DNA of 64,000 nucleotides from JAABRT01 sp038224035 (lineage in GTDB: Bacteria; Gemmatimonadota; Gemmatimonadetes; Gemmatimonadales; Gemmatimonadaceae), in contig JBBRFQ010000001.1 in the NCBI GenBank assembly GCA_038224035.1, forward strand, positions 10,515 through 74,514, given 5' to 3'. This document shows positions 44,291 through 53,985 of the stretch, piece by piece (the first letter of the stretch is position 1; each line of letters starts with the position of its first letter). The notes beneath the pieces were generated by a model that was not told where the DNA came from, ran no database searches, and was given only the letters and a program-made list of their open reading frames with translations. The position numbers and the translations under genes are program-made.

Positions 44291-47200
44291 TTACCGCACG
44301 GCCGGCACCATCACGGCGCGATCGGTGGGCGCCACCTTGACCACGCGGAGCACGGTCGAACTGGTCTGACCACCGGCCTCGAGCACGATACGATAGTCAC
44401 CGGTATCGGCCGGCCGCGCTGCGCCGAATCCGCCAAAGCCGCCACCGCCACCACCACTACCACCACCGGTTGCTTGTGGCGCGGCCGCCGCCGCAGCCAA
44501 ACGACGCTGCACCGCCGCCGGGCTCGCCGAGGAATCAGCCGCGCCGCGTGCTTCTGCCGGACGCGGATTGTAGCCCGCGGGGAATCCCTCCAGCTGCACA
44601 CCTCCGGCACCTTGCGCGCCTCGCCCGCCACCACCACCGAACCCCCCTGCTCCGCCGCCAGCGTCGAGATTCCACTCCACACGATGCAGCCCCGCCGTGT
44701 TGCCGCCGGCCAGTCGCGCGAGCGTATCACCACCGGCGCTGAGCACGAACACGCGCGCTGCTCCGGTGACCGGCGCAGAGAGGCGATACGTGATCACGGC
44801 GCCCGACGGTCCGCCTTCGGTGCGCCACGGACTCTGCGCCCGCACTTCCGACGGTGCAGGCAGCTGGCCGTACTGAAATGCCGGCGCCGGTTCGAACACA
44901 TGCACGGGCTTCGCAGCCACCGGCGCCGTCATCTGCTGCAGTGGCGCGACATCAAGGATCTGCACGCCGCGGCCGTGCGTGCCGGCGATGAGCTCGCGGT
45001 CGCGCGGATGCACCTGCAAGTCGTACACCGGCACCACCGGCAGATTGCCGTTGAGTGCAAACCATGACCTGCCGGCATCGAGTGATGCGGACACGCCGAG
45101 TTCCGTACCGATGTACAGCAACTCCTTGTTCACGGGATCTTCGCGCACCACGTACACCGTGTTGGGCCGGTCACGGGGAATGCCCGCGGCCAACGAAGCA
45201 AATGACTTTCCGTAGTCGCGTGAGACGAACAAATACGGCGTGAAGTCATTCTCGCGATGATTGTCGAATGACACGTACAGCGTGGCCGTGTCGTAGCGCG
45301 AGCCTTCCACGCGGCTCACATACGTGTTGCGCGGAACGCCGGCAAATCGGCCCGACAAATCCTCCCACGTACCGCCATCATTCCGGGTGAGCCACACTTT
45401 GCCGTCGCTCGTGCCCACATACAACATCCCGGGCTTGATCGGCGACTCGCCGATCGTGACAATCGTCGCGTTCTCTTCGGCACCCGTGGCATCGCGCGTG
45501 ATGCCCCCGGTAGCGTCAGACGCGGGATTGCCAAGGGCGTCAAAGCCGGTCGTGATGCGCAGCACGTCTTCGTCGGCGGTGGAAAGATCAGGGGAGATCG
45601 CGTACAAATCGAGCCCACTCTTCACCGACTTGAACAGCTTTTCAGCGCCTGCGTAGAACACATTGGCGTCGTGCCGCGAGAGGATGAACGGTGTGTTCCA
45701 ATTCCACCGCGTCGCAACCTGCGGATCACTCAACTCATCTTTCATGCGGGCGCGAACTGCGGTGAGTCGCCCCTGCTCTTCGGCCGTGAGCTTGCGTCCG
45801 GCCGCCGCAGACTGAATGGCCGCGATCTGCGGCGCATAGTTGGCGCGCGACAGCGTGCGCGGCCGCAGCCGCGAAAGTTCGCCCGTGCCGAGGTCGCGGC
45901 GCATCAGATTGCCACCCTGCGACTCGAAATAGACGATGTCGGGATTGAACGGATTCTGCGCCGACTGCAATCCATCGGCGGCAAACAATGCGAACCAGTC
46001 GGTCATCTGCAGCGAACCGCCGCGCCGCCGCGTGATGGCGCACGACGTGCCGTTGTCCTGCATGCCACCGCACACACGATAGGGCACCTGATAGTCGTAA
46101 CTGATGCCGTAGAACTGCGACATCACCATTTTGTTGAGGGCGTCGTACGTGCCACCCCGATCAACGGTTTGAAACAGTCCGGCGTCCCCACCAACGAGAA
46201 AGTGCTCGGGATCGTCGGGGTTGATCCACATCGCGTGGTAGTCTTCGTGAATGCCAAGCATGCTCGCGCGCCACGAATGCCCACCGTCATCGGAGGCGTG
46301 GAACGCGACGGCCAAACGATACACGCGATCGGGATTTTTCGGATCGACGGCGATCTCGGAGAAGTAGAACGGACGCCGATTCTCGGTGCTCATCCACGTC
46401 CACGTTGTCCCCGCATCGGCAGATCGATACAAACCACTCAGCAACAGCTGCGGCGTCTTCGTGCCACGCACTGAGTCCGCTTCGACCATCGCGTACACCA
46501 CGTCGGGATTGCTGCGCGCAATCGCGAGCGTGATGCGCCCTTTCATGGTCCCGGGGAATCCGCCGCCGCGAACTTCGTTCCACGACGTGCCGCCGTCGGT
46601 ACTCTTCCACAGCGCCGAGCCAGGCCCGCCACTATTGAAAGAGCTCGGCTTGCGAATGCGCTCCCAACTGGCGGCGTACAACACATTCGGATCGCGCGGA
46701 TCCATCGCCACGTCCACAAAGCCGGCGCGATCGCTGATGAACTTGGACAGCGCCCACGTTTTGCCACCGTCCACCGTCTTGTACAACCCACGTTCGGCGT
46801 TCGTGCCCCACAGCGCGCCGAGCGCCGCGACATACACGATGTCGGGATTCGTGGGATGAATGACGATGCGTCCGATGTGCTGCGTTCTCTCAAGGCCCAT
46901 CGACTGCCACGTAAGTCCACCGTCGGAGCTTTTGTAAACGCCAAATCCAGGCGCGACCGAGTTGCGCGAATCTTCTTCGCCGGTGCCCGCCCACACGATG
47001 TCGGGATTGCTTGGCGCAATCGCGATATCGCCCATCGAGGCGATTGGTCCGTCGTCCCACACGGGGAAGAACGTCGTGCCCGCGTTCACCGTCTTCCAGA
47101 TGCCTCCGGTCGCGCCGGCCACGTAAAAGATTTTGTGATTCTTCGGATTGACGGCCAGCGCCGTGATGCGGCCCACCATGTTCACGGGGCCAAGGGAGCG

Positions 47201-47350
47201 CCAGCGCATGGCGGCGCGCGTGGTGGAGTCGGCGATCAGTTGTGCGTCCGCCGACGCTGCGGTAGGACCGACGAGCAGCGCCGCGAGGGCAGCGGCGCGG
47301 AGGGAACGAGAGAGCACGGCGAGTGGGGTTGAGGGTTCGCGGCCAAGCAT
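44291..47350 (-). CDS. VPS10/sortilin-type BNR propeller protein (mirror copy)
   Basis: Identical to 6137-9196; 1019 residues. Confidence 0.84.
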   Translation of the reverse strand: MLGREPSTPLAVLSRSLRAAALAALLVGPTAASADAQLIADSTTRAAMRWRSLGPVNMVGRITALAVNPKNHKIFYVAGATGGIWKTVNAGTTFFPVWDDGPIASMGDIAIAPSNPDIVWAGTGEEDSRNSVAPGFGVYKSSDGGLTWQSMGLERTQHIGRIVIHPTNPDIVYVAALGALWGTNAERGLYKTVDGGKTWALSKFISDRAGFVDVAMDPRDPNVLYAASWERIRKPSSFNSGGPGSALWKSTDGGTSWNEVRGGGFPGTMKGRITLAIARSNPDVVYAMVEADSVRGTKTPQLLLSGLYRSADAGTTWTWMSTENRRPFYFSEIAVDPKNPDRVYRLAVAFHASDDGGHSWRASMLGIHEDYHAMWINPDDPEHFLVGGDAGLFQTVDRGGTYDALNKMVMSQFYGISYDYQVPYRVCGGMQDNGTSCAITRRRGGSLQMTDWFALFAADGLQSAQNPFNPDIVYFESQGGNLMRRDLGTGELSRLRPRTLSRANYAPQIAAIQSAAAGRKLTAEEQGRLTAVRARMKDELSDPQVATRWNWNTPFILSRHDANVFYAGAEKLFKSVKSGLDLYAISPDLSTADEDVLRITTGFDALGNPASDATGGITRDATGAEENATIVTIGESPIKPGMLYVGTSDGKVWLTRNDGGTWEDLSGRFAGVPRNTYVSRVEGSRYDTATLYVSFDNHRENDFTPYLFVSRDYGKSFASLAAGIPRDRPNTVYVVREDPVNKELLYIGTELGVSASLDAGRSWFALNGNLPVVPVYDLQVHPRDRELIAGTHGRGVQILDVAPLQQMTAPVAAKPVHVFEPAPAFQYGQLPAPSEVRAQSPWRTEGGPSGAVITYRLSAPVTGAARVFVLSAGGDTLARLAGGNTAGLHRVEWNLDAGGGAGGFGGGGGRGAQGAGGVQLEGFPAGYNPRPAEARGAADSSASPAAVQRRLAAAAAAPQATGGGSGGGGGGFGGFGAARPADTGDYRIVLEAGGQTSSTVLRVVKVAPTDRAVMVPAVR

Positions 47351-47386
47351 ACTGCGAGTACGCAGTCGGCGCGAATCCGTTCGTCA

Positions 47387-47406
47387 CGGGGGATTGATCT
47401 CCCCCG
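47387..47406 (-). promoter_or_regulatory. Leader hairpin before the VPS10 gene (mirror copy)
   Basis: Mirror of 6081-6100. Confidence 0.35.
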
Positions 47407-47492
47407 CCGACCGCTGCCGACCGCGGTCATTCGCTCGGGCGCTACGACTCGCGGTAGACCTCAGCAACGCATAGCGTGGAGTGAGGCGCGAG

Positions 47493-48137
47493 CTAACGAC
47501 CGATCCCGTTCACTTCAGCGCGCAAAATGTCACGAAACTGCGCCGTAGGAATCGCGCCGAGCACGCGCCGCTCGCGTTGCAGGAAGAATGTCGGGGTGCC
47601 GTACACGCGCAGCGCAAGCGCCGCGGCCTTGTGCTCCCGCACGCGTGCCCGCATGCGTTCGCTGCGCACGCAGTCGTTGAACTGTACGGTGTCGGCGCCA
47701 ATGGAACGGGCAATCTCAAGCAGCACGGGCGCGGGTTTGCCAACGCGTCCCCACTGCTTTTGCCTAGCCAACAGCGAATCGTGCATCGCGAAGTAGCGCC
47801 CCTGTTCGGCCGCGCACTCCGCAGCCTCCGCCGCGAAGGCGGAGTGGCGGAACGCACCGCCAACGAAGGGGACGGACCGCCAGCGCACCTGCCCCGTATT
47901 GATGAACTCGCGCTGCACCATGCCGAACGATTGGGCCGTGAAACTCGCACACTGGCTACAGCCGAAATCGAGAAACTCAATCACCTCAACCGGCGCATTC
48001 GTGGAACCGACCGTATGACCGAGCCTATTCAGATCCTGCGCGGCGACGCGGTCGGCCTGCAACGTGAAAAAACAGAGCGTCGCGCCGAATGTCGTCGTAA
48101 CACGAGTGCGCCAACTGGTTCTGGGGGATCGGTGCAT
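47493..48137 (-). CDS. DsbA-like exported thioredoxin (mirror copy)
   Basis: Identical to 5350-5994; CxxC at 60-63. Confidence 0.86.
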   Translation of the reverse strand: MHRSPRTSWRTRVTTTFGATLCFFTLQADRVAAQDLNRLGHTVGSTNAPVEVIEFLDFGCSQCASFTAQSFGMVQREFINTGQVRWRSVPFVGGAFRHSAFAAEAAECAAEQGRYFAMHDSLLARQKQWGRVGKPAPVLLEIARSIGADTVQFNDCVRSERMRARVREHKAAALALRVYGTPTFFLQRERRVLGAIPTAQFRDILRAEVNGIGR

Positions 48138-48233
48138 TAATCCGGTTGCCGGGGTAAAGATACGTTCGTCAAATTTAGTGGCCTGTAAGGTTGTCATCCA
48201 TTTCACGCCACCAACCGCTCTTACCCCTCGTGC

Positions 48234-48566
48234 ATGTCAATCGTCCCGTTCTCCGACTCCGCTGACTCCCCCTGGCTCGACGTGCTGGCCGAAGACGGCC
48301 TGGTGGTCCTGTTCAAACACAGCCCGTCTTGCGGTCTCTCGGCGATCGCCATGGAGGAAGTCAAAGCGTTCGCCGCCGACAACCCGGATGTGCCAGTGCG
48401 CATGGTCGATGTGCTGAGTCAGCGGTCGCTTTCCAATGCGATCGAGTCATCGTTGCGCATTCGCCACGAGTCTCCGCAGACAATTGTGTTCCGTGACGGA
48501 GCACCGGTGTGGCATGGATCACACCGCAGGGTCACAAAGGTGCTTCTCGAGGCGGCGACTGCGTAA
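48234..48566 (+). CDS. YtxJ/BrxC-like monothiol protein (mirror copy)
   Basis: Identical to 4921-5253. Confidence 0.81.
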   Translation: MSIVPFSDSADSPWLDVLAEDGLVVLFKHSPSCGLSAIAMEEVKAFAADNPDVPVRMVDVLSQRSLSNAIESSLRIRHESPQTIVFRDGAPVWHGSHRRVTKVLLEAATA

Positions 48567-48591
48567 TCGGGCTCGCGCTCGCCCGCTCCGC

Positions 48592-48611
48592 ACTATACCT
48601 TTCGGGATAGT
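48592..48611 (+). terminator. Hairpin after the YtxJ-like gene (mirror copy)
   Basis: Mirror of 4876-4895. Confidence 0.35.
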
Positions 48612-48697
48612 TTCGAATAGCCGCAGGGTATCGTCTCCTCCGTACCTGCGCGCCGTTCGATCACCGTTTCCGAAACCCTGCTTCCCGATTATCCGAC

Positions 48698-49372
48698 GTG
48701 GCTCTACTGGCACGCCCGCGAAAAATCGTTGCCTCCGTGGTTCTTGCGACCGCCGTTCTCGGACCGGTCAACCGCGTGCAGGCCCAAGCGTCCTCATCGG
48801 GAACCACTCGCGCGGCCGCTGCCGAGACGATGGCCGACGCGATGCCACGTGTAGCCGTCGACGGCGTGCGACTGAGAGCCTTTTCGGCGCTGGCCGCCTC
48901 GGTCTCCGCGCTCCGCGACTCCGTAGTCGCCCGGGCACAGGGCGCGTTGGGCATCAAGTATCTGCTGGGCGGCAATGATCCGTCACGCGGCTTCGACTGC
49001 AGCGCGCTGATCAAGTACGTGCTCTCGGCCATCGACATCTCGCTCCCGCGTACCGCGCAGGAGCAAGCGCGAATGGGGCGGGCCATTCCCAAGGATCGCT
49101 CGCAGCTGAAGCCGGGCGACCTGCTCACGTTCGGCACTGGCGCTCGCATCACCCACATCGGCATGTATGTGGGCGAGGGTCGGTTTGTGCACGCCAGTAC
49201 GTCCAAGCGGCAGGTCATCGAGAGTTCGCTTGATCAGTCGCGATCTTCACTGGTGAAGCAGTGGAAAGGCGTCCGCCGGCTTGTTGACGGCGACCGAGTG
49301 GCATCACGCTATGACAGCGTCTTCGCCTATCTGGATTCCGTGCGCGATTCCGTTTCCGATCGCCGCCCCTGA
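48698..49372 (+). CDS. NlpC/P60 hydrolase (mirror copy)
   Basis: Identical to 4115-4789; Cys101, His153, His165. Confidence 0.89.
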   Translation: MALLARPRKIVASVVLATAVLGPVNRVQAQASSSGTTRAAAAETMADAMPRVAVDGVRLRAFSALAASVSALRDSVVARAQGALGIKYLLGGNDPSRGFDCSALIKYVLSAIDISLPRTAQEQARMGRAIPKDRSQLKPGDLLTFGTGARITHIGMYVGEGRFVHASTSKRQVIESSLDQSRSSLVKQWKGVRRLVDGDRVASRYDSVFAYLDSVRDSVSDRRP

Positions 49373-49389
49373 TCGGTCCGGCGGCACCC

Positions 49390-49749
49390 GTGGCAGAGCT
49401 CTCCGCCGACTTCGCGCTAGCGAGCGCTCGTCGGCTCCCGAATGTGGCCGAGGGACACCCCTGCGGCCGACTGCACGGGCACACGTTCGGCGTCCGCTTG
49501 ACCGTGCGCGGCCCGATCGATCCGGTCAGCGGTTGGGTCCTCGATTTTGCGGAGCTCGCCACCGCGTGGTCTCCGATCGCCGATGCGCTCGACCATCGCC
49601 TTCTGAACGACGTACCCGGACTCGAGAATCCCACGAGCGAGCGGCTGGCCGTCTGGATCTGGCACGAACTTCGCGAGCAGGTGCCTTTACTCGCCGCCGT
49701 GGAGATTTCTGAGACCGGCGGTTTTCGCGTGGTCTACCGCGGCGACTAG
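49390..49749 (+). CDS. queD: QueD-like protein with Arg at the first zinc position (mirror copy)
   Basis: Identical to 3738-4097; the Arg14 codon is at 49429-49431. Confidence 0.87.
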   Translation: MAELSADFALASARRLPNVAEGHPCGRLHGHTFGVRLTVRGPIDPVSGWVLDFAELATAWSPIADALDHRLLNDVPGLENPTSERLAVWIWHELREQVPLLAAVEISETGGFRVVYRGD

Positions 49750-49848
49750 CCGCGTCGCGGGTTGCGGACATATCGTCAGGAGCACCGTGAGATGCCGCTC
49801 AGTTGTTGGTGCTGTTCCAATCCCGTCCGCCCGCCTACGGAGGAATGC

Positions 49849-51933
49849 ATGTCCTGCCGCACCCCGTCTTCCCCGCGTCGAACCACCGCGTGGCTCTTTG
49901 GACTCATGTTGCTGTCCGGCACGTCGCTGCCGGCGCAATCCGGTCCATCGGCTCGGCCCGCTCCGGGCGCTGATCGCCTGACGATTGCCGACTACATGAA
50001 CTGGCAGGACGTAAGCAATCCGTCGCTCTCGCCCGACGGCCGCCAGATTCTCTACACCAGAACGTGGATCGACGCGATCAACGACAAGCGCGAGTCGGCG
50101 CTGTGGCTCATGAACGCCGACGGATCGCGCAGCCGGTTTCTGAGCAAGGGCTCCAATGCACAGTGGTCGCCCGACGGCACGCGCATCGCGTATCTCGCGC
50201 CGGGCGAGCCTGGCGGCTCGCAGATCTTTGTTCGCTGGATGGATGCCGAGGGCGCGTCGTCTCAGATCACGCGAGTGGTCGAGTCGCCGAGTGACATCAA
50301 CTGGTCGCCGGACGGCGGTCATCTGTCGTTCCAGATGCAGGTGCCCCAGCGCGAGAACTGGAATCTGTCGATGCCGCCCGCACCGAAAGGCGCGAAGTGG
50401 ACCGAACCCCCGCGTGTCGTCACGACGGTGCGCTATCGTGCGGATCGTCAGGGGTTTCTTCCCGATGGTGTGACGCATCTGTTCGTCGTGTCGGCCGATG
50501 GCGGGACTCCGCGCCAGATCACCACCGGCGAATGGAACCACACCGGTGGTACGTGGACATCCGACGGGCTGGCGTTGCTGTTCAGCGCAAACCGCGACCC
50601 GAACTGGGAGTACGCGTGGCGCGAATCGGACATCTATCGCGTGAATGTGGCGAGCGGTGCGGTCAATCAGCTCACCACGCGTCGCGGCCCCGACGGAAAT
50701 CCGACGCCGTCGCCGGACGGACGATTGATCGCCTATACGGGGTATGACTCCACTGATGCCACGTGGAAGGACGCGGCGCTCTACCTCATGAACGTGGACG
50801 GCAGTGGATCACGTGTGCTCACCGCGGACCTCGATCGCTCACCCGCTGATTTGACATGGGCGCCGGACAACCGCGGGGTGTACTTCACGCTGCAGAGTGA
50901 CGGCGCGAGTAACCTGCACTATGTCTCGGTCACCGGACAGCACCGCGTGGTGACCAAGGGTGCGCACATGCTGAACGTATCCGACATGAGCACGCTCGGC
51001 TTGGTGGTGGGCACACGCTCCACGAGCAGCAAGCCAACCGACATCGTCACGTTTGACGTGCGCACTCCGGACAAGATCAACACGCTGACCGACATCAACG
51101 GCGACCTGCTCGCCGGTAAAGACCTCGCAACCACCGAAGAGATCTGGTACACGTCGGTCGATGGATTCAAGATTCAGGGGTGGATTGTCAAGCCACCGGA
51201 TTTCGACGCCTCGAAGAAGTATCCGTTGCTGCTCGAGATTCACGGGGGGCCGCATAGCATGTACAATGTGGGCTTCAGCTTTGCGCGTCAGGATCATGCG
51301 TCGCACGGATTTGTCACGCTCTACACCAATCCGCGTGGCTCCACGGGCTACGGATCGGCATTCGGCAACGCCATCAAGAATGCGTATCCCGGCAAGGACT
51401 ACGACGACCTCATGGCCGGTGTCGACACGGTAATCGGACGCGGCTACATCGACAGTAATCGTCTGTACGTGTACGGATGCTCGGGCGGCGGTGTGCTCAC
51501 CAGCTGGATCGTGGGACACACGAACCGCTTTGCCGCGGCCAGCGCGAACTGCCCGGTGACAAATTGGCTGAGTTTTGTGGGTACCACGGACGGACCCAGC
51601 TGGTACCGCAACTTCGAGAAGTTTCCGTGGGACGATCCGTCGGAGCATCTGCGCCGCTCTCCGCTCATGTATGTCGGCAACGTGCGCACACCGACAATGC
51701 TCATGACCGGTGTGAACGACTTGCGCACACCGATGGCGCAGACGGAGGAGTACTACGAGGCGCTCAAGGTGCTGAAGGTGCCCACGGCCATGGTGCGGTT
51801 CAACAACGAATGGCACGGGACCAGCTCCACGCCGTCCAACTTCCTGCGTACACAGGCGTTCCTGCGCAGCTGGTTTGATCGCTGGACTGCGCCGCCGGGC
51901 AAACCGGGCGGCGGTCCGATCTCGCAGGAGTGA
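49849..51933 (+). CDS. Exported S9 peptidase (mirror copy)
   Basis: Identical to 1554-3638; GGAGGA at 49839-49844 sets the start. Confidence 0.91.
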   Translation: MSCRTPSSPRRTTAWLFGLMLLSGTSLPAQSGPSARPAPGADRLTIADYMNWQDVSNPSLSPDGRQILYTRTWIDAINDKRESALWLMNADGSRSRFLSKGSNAQWSPDGTRIAYLAPGEPGGSQIFVRWMDAEGASSQITRVVESPSDINWSPDGGHLSFQMQVPQRENWNLSMPPAPKGAKWTEPPRVVTTVRYRADRQGFLPDGVTHLFVVSADGGTPRQITTGEWNHTGGTWTSDGLALLFSANRDPNWEYAWRESDIYRVNVASGAVNQLTTRRGPDGNPTPSPDGRLIAYTGYDSTDATWKDAALYLMNVDGSGSRVLTADLDRSPADLTWAPDNRGVYFTLQSDGASNLHYVSVTGQHRVVTKGAHMLNVSDMSTLGLVVGTRSTSSKPTDIVTFDVRTPDKINTLTDINGDLLAGKDLATTEEIWYTSVDGFKIQGWIVKPPDFDASKKYPLLLEIHGGPHSMYNVGFSFARQDHASHGFVTLYTNPRGSTGYGSAFGNAIKNAYPGKDYDDLMAGVDTVIGRGYIDSNRLYVYGCSGGGVLTSWIVGHTNRFAAASANCPVTNWLSFVGTTDGPSWYRNFEKFPWDDPSEHLRRSPLMYVGNVRTPTMLMTGVNDLRTPMAQTEEYYEALKVLKVPTAMVRFNNEWHGTSSTPSNFLRTQAFLRSWFDRWTAPPGKPGGGPISQE

Positions 51934-51944
51934 CGCGGCACACC

Positions 51945-52757
51945 ATGAACGAGAACTTGCCAGCCGGACGATTGTCCGGCTGGTTTGTGCGTGCCGCCGG
52001 TGCCGTGTTGGCGCTGGGTACCATGGAGATGGCGCTCACGCTCGGCCTCGCGTTGGCCACCGGCGCTGGCGAGACCGCCCTTCGGCTCGGCGCGCTCGTT
52101 CTCGGCGCGCTGCTGGCGCCCACTCGCGCCGCGCGTTGGCTGTGGCTGGTCACCGGCATCACCGCTGTTCTGCTGCTGCTCGTGCTGTTTACCCCACTGG
52201 TCGAGCGTCCCGTGCGCAGCCTGTTGCGCGCCGACGCGCCGGGCGCGCGTGCCGACGCCATCGTGGTGTATTCCGGTGCAATGACTGATGGGGGGCACAT
52301 CGGCGAGATGGCACTCTCCCGACTCGTCAGCGCACTCGACGATGCACAGCGACTCGGGATTCGGGATGTGGTCGTGTCCGAGCAGGTGCGCGACGTGCGC
52401 GGCCGCCTGATCAGCACGGTGGCCGACCAGCAACGCATTGCGAGTCTGCTCGGCGGCGCCGTCGAAGTGCACGTGGTGCGCGACGTCCGCAACACGCATG
52501 ACGAAAGTCTCGCGTTTGCCGCGCTGGCCCGCACGCAGCAATGGTCTCGCCTGCAGGCCGTCACCGATCCGCTGCACGCGCGGCGCGCCTGTGCAACACT
52601 TGAAGCGACCGGCGTTTCGGTCATGTGCGCACCCTCCACACCACGCCACGTGTCCTTCAGTCAGCTCGACACGCCAGGCGCACGCATTACTGCGACACGC
52701 GCGGCGCTGCACGAAGCGGTTGGATACACAGTGTATCGCCTGCGAGGCTGGCTGTGA
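51945..52757 (+). CDS. DUF218 membrane protein (mirror copy)
   Basis: Identical to 730-1542; alternative GTG at 51930. Confidence 0.74.
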   Translation: MNENLPAGRLSGWFVRAAGAVLALGTMEMALTLGLALATGAGETALRLGALVLGALLAPTRAARWLWLVTGITAVLLLLVLFTPLVERPVRSLLRADAPGARADAIVVYSGAMTDGGHIGEMALSRLVSALDDAQRLGIRDVVVSEQVRDVRGRLISTVADQQRIASLLGGAVEVHVVRDVRNTHDESLAFAALARTQQWSRLQAVTDPLHARRACATLEATGVSVMCAPSTPRHVSFSQLDTPGARITATRAALHEAVGYTVYRLRGWL

Positions 52758-53197
52758 TCGCCTGGTTCAGGCGGAGTGGCGTCACGGTCTGCCTCGCGGT
52801 TGGCGCCTGCACGGGCGACTCGACTCCCAACGTGAACGCCGAGGTCCCGCGGGCCGCGTCCTTTCGTGATGCACCCACCGAGGCAGCGTCGAAGCCCGCC
52901 AACCGCGATGCTGAGCGTGCGCCCGGCGCGTCGACACGTGTTCGGTGCGTTGTCGCGGCGGTGAGCGACGGTGACTCGTTCCGATGCCGCGATATTCAGC
53001 GTGTGCGTCTGCTGCTGCTCGACGCACCCGAAATGGACCAAGGGGCCTTTGGCGTGCGCTCGCGTGATGCGCTCCGCGCGAGGATGCCTCGCGGCGACAC
53101 GGTGTGGCTCGAGTTTGATGTGCAACGCGAGGATCGCTACGGACGGCGAGGCCTTTGGGAAGACGGCGCCTACACGTGCGAGCCGCTCTCGCATTAA
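52754..53197 (+). CDS. Nuclease-like lipoprotein (mirror copy)
   Basis: Identical to 290-733; GTG start inside the GTGA overlap with the DUF218 stop. The possible frameshift lies near 53180-53190. Confidence 0.69.
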   Translation: MIAWFRRSGVTVCLAVGACTGDSTPNVNAEVPRAASFRDAPTEAASKPANRDAERAPGASTRVRCVVAAVSDGDSFRCRDIQRVRLLLLDAPEMDQGAFGVRSRDALRARMPRGDTVWLEFDVQREDRYGRRGLWEDGAYTCEPLSH

Positions 53198-53215
53198 ACA
53201 AGGGAAGTGCTGACG

Positions 53216-53770
53216 TTATCGTCGCAACGCGGTTCGCACGCCGAACTCGGTCAGCGGCTCACCGCCCTTTGCAACAAGCGCCTCCGCAATCTGCTCCACG
53301 CGCTGCCACGCTTGCAGCGACAAGCCGCGCGACTGATTCGATACCGTCTTCACGCGTGAAAATCCAGGCAGACGCTCCCGTGAGCGCTCATTGACGAGGT
53401 AGGTCATACTGTGCTCCACGGCGCGCAAGCTGACCATCGTGGCGCCCCATGGCATCTCGTCGTAGCGAAGGAATACGTGCCATTGGCGGACGGTTTGCTC
53501 ACCTTCCGTTTCGCCGCCGAGATCCACGCGGACCCATCGCTCCGTGGAGTGCTGCACGGAGGAGAGCAATCCGGCCTCGAAAATCGTGCGCCGGAGCACC
53601 CGCACTGCGTCCGACTCGACCAACGGCATCAGCAGGATTATCGATTCGGTCGGCGGAAGCTGGTGCGTGGCCGGCGCCGTCCCGACCGGAATGCTGTGTC
53701 GGCACGCGGTCACCAGCATGCCTGAGAGCATCAACACATGCAGCCGTCGCGTGCGGGAGCTTGTGTGCAT
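53216..53770 (-). CDS. Hypothetical lipoprotein (complete copy)
   Basis: The 184-residue protein has an Arg-rich n-region, a hydrophobic core and lipobox VTAC at Cys23, so it is probably a membrane-anchored lipoprotein. The mature chain has a short proline/threonine segment and then a compact mixed alpha/beta region: VESDAVRVLRRTIFEAGL, RWVRVDLGG, HVFLRYDEMPWGATMVSLR, and a C-terminal helix LQAWQRVEQIAEALVAKGG. I do not recognise the family. It converges on the nuclease-like gene with an 18-base gap and diverges from the coiled-coil lipoprotein gene. This gene spans the boundary where two-fold coverage ends (53486), so its upper part is the first single-copy sequence. Confidence 0.75.
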   Translation of the reverse strand: MHTSSRTRRLHVLMLSGMLVTACRHSIPVGTAPATHQLPPTESIILLMPLVESDAVRVLRRTIFEAGLLSSVQHSTERWVRVDLGGETEGEQTVRQWHVFLRYDEMPWGATMVSLRAVEHSMTYLVNERSRERLPGFSRVKTVSNQSRGLSLQAWQRVEQIAEALVAKGGEPLTEFGVRTALRR

Positions 53771-53985
53771 CTCCGTCTTCTCCCCGGGACGTACCCGGTG
53801 CTGACGTTGACGATCGCGGCGGCGGGCTGTTTCCCGTCTCGCGAGCCCGAGACTTTGGAGTGGTGACGGCTGACACTTCCATCACGCAAGCGAGAGCGAT
53901 ACGTTCGCGGGGTTGCCGCGGCGTCCTGCCACGACCGCGATGCGGACACACACTCCCGTCTCCCAACTCTATGGTTCACCACAAA

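Larger units (their letters stand above)
1..53486. repeat. Giant spacer-less inverted repeat (two 26,743-base arms)
   Basis: Base x equals the complement of base 53487-x from the window edge to the axis between 26743 and 26744. I checked this directly at the edge (bases 1-10 against 53477-53486), at the axis, and at several internal sites. All coding and shadow reading frames of one arm reappear with identical translations in the other, so no protein-level divergence exists. The repeat ends at 53486 only because the window begins at its partner base 1; the true outer boundary is not visible. Perfect 26.7 kb palindromes without a spacer are very unstable in bacteria, so an assembly or read fold-back is the likely cause. 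Confidence 0.97.

Noticed and set aside
1..53486. Two genuine copies of the queuosine, putrescine and toxin-antitoxin genes
   Set aside because: Copies with no protein-level divergence in a spacer-less palindrome are best explained as one locus shown twice.
53449..53985. Upstream extension of the coiled-coil lipoprotein frame
   Set aside because: It lies over the divergent lipoprotein gene and its promoter gap; the lipobox signal starts at 53986.
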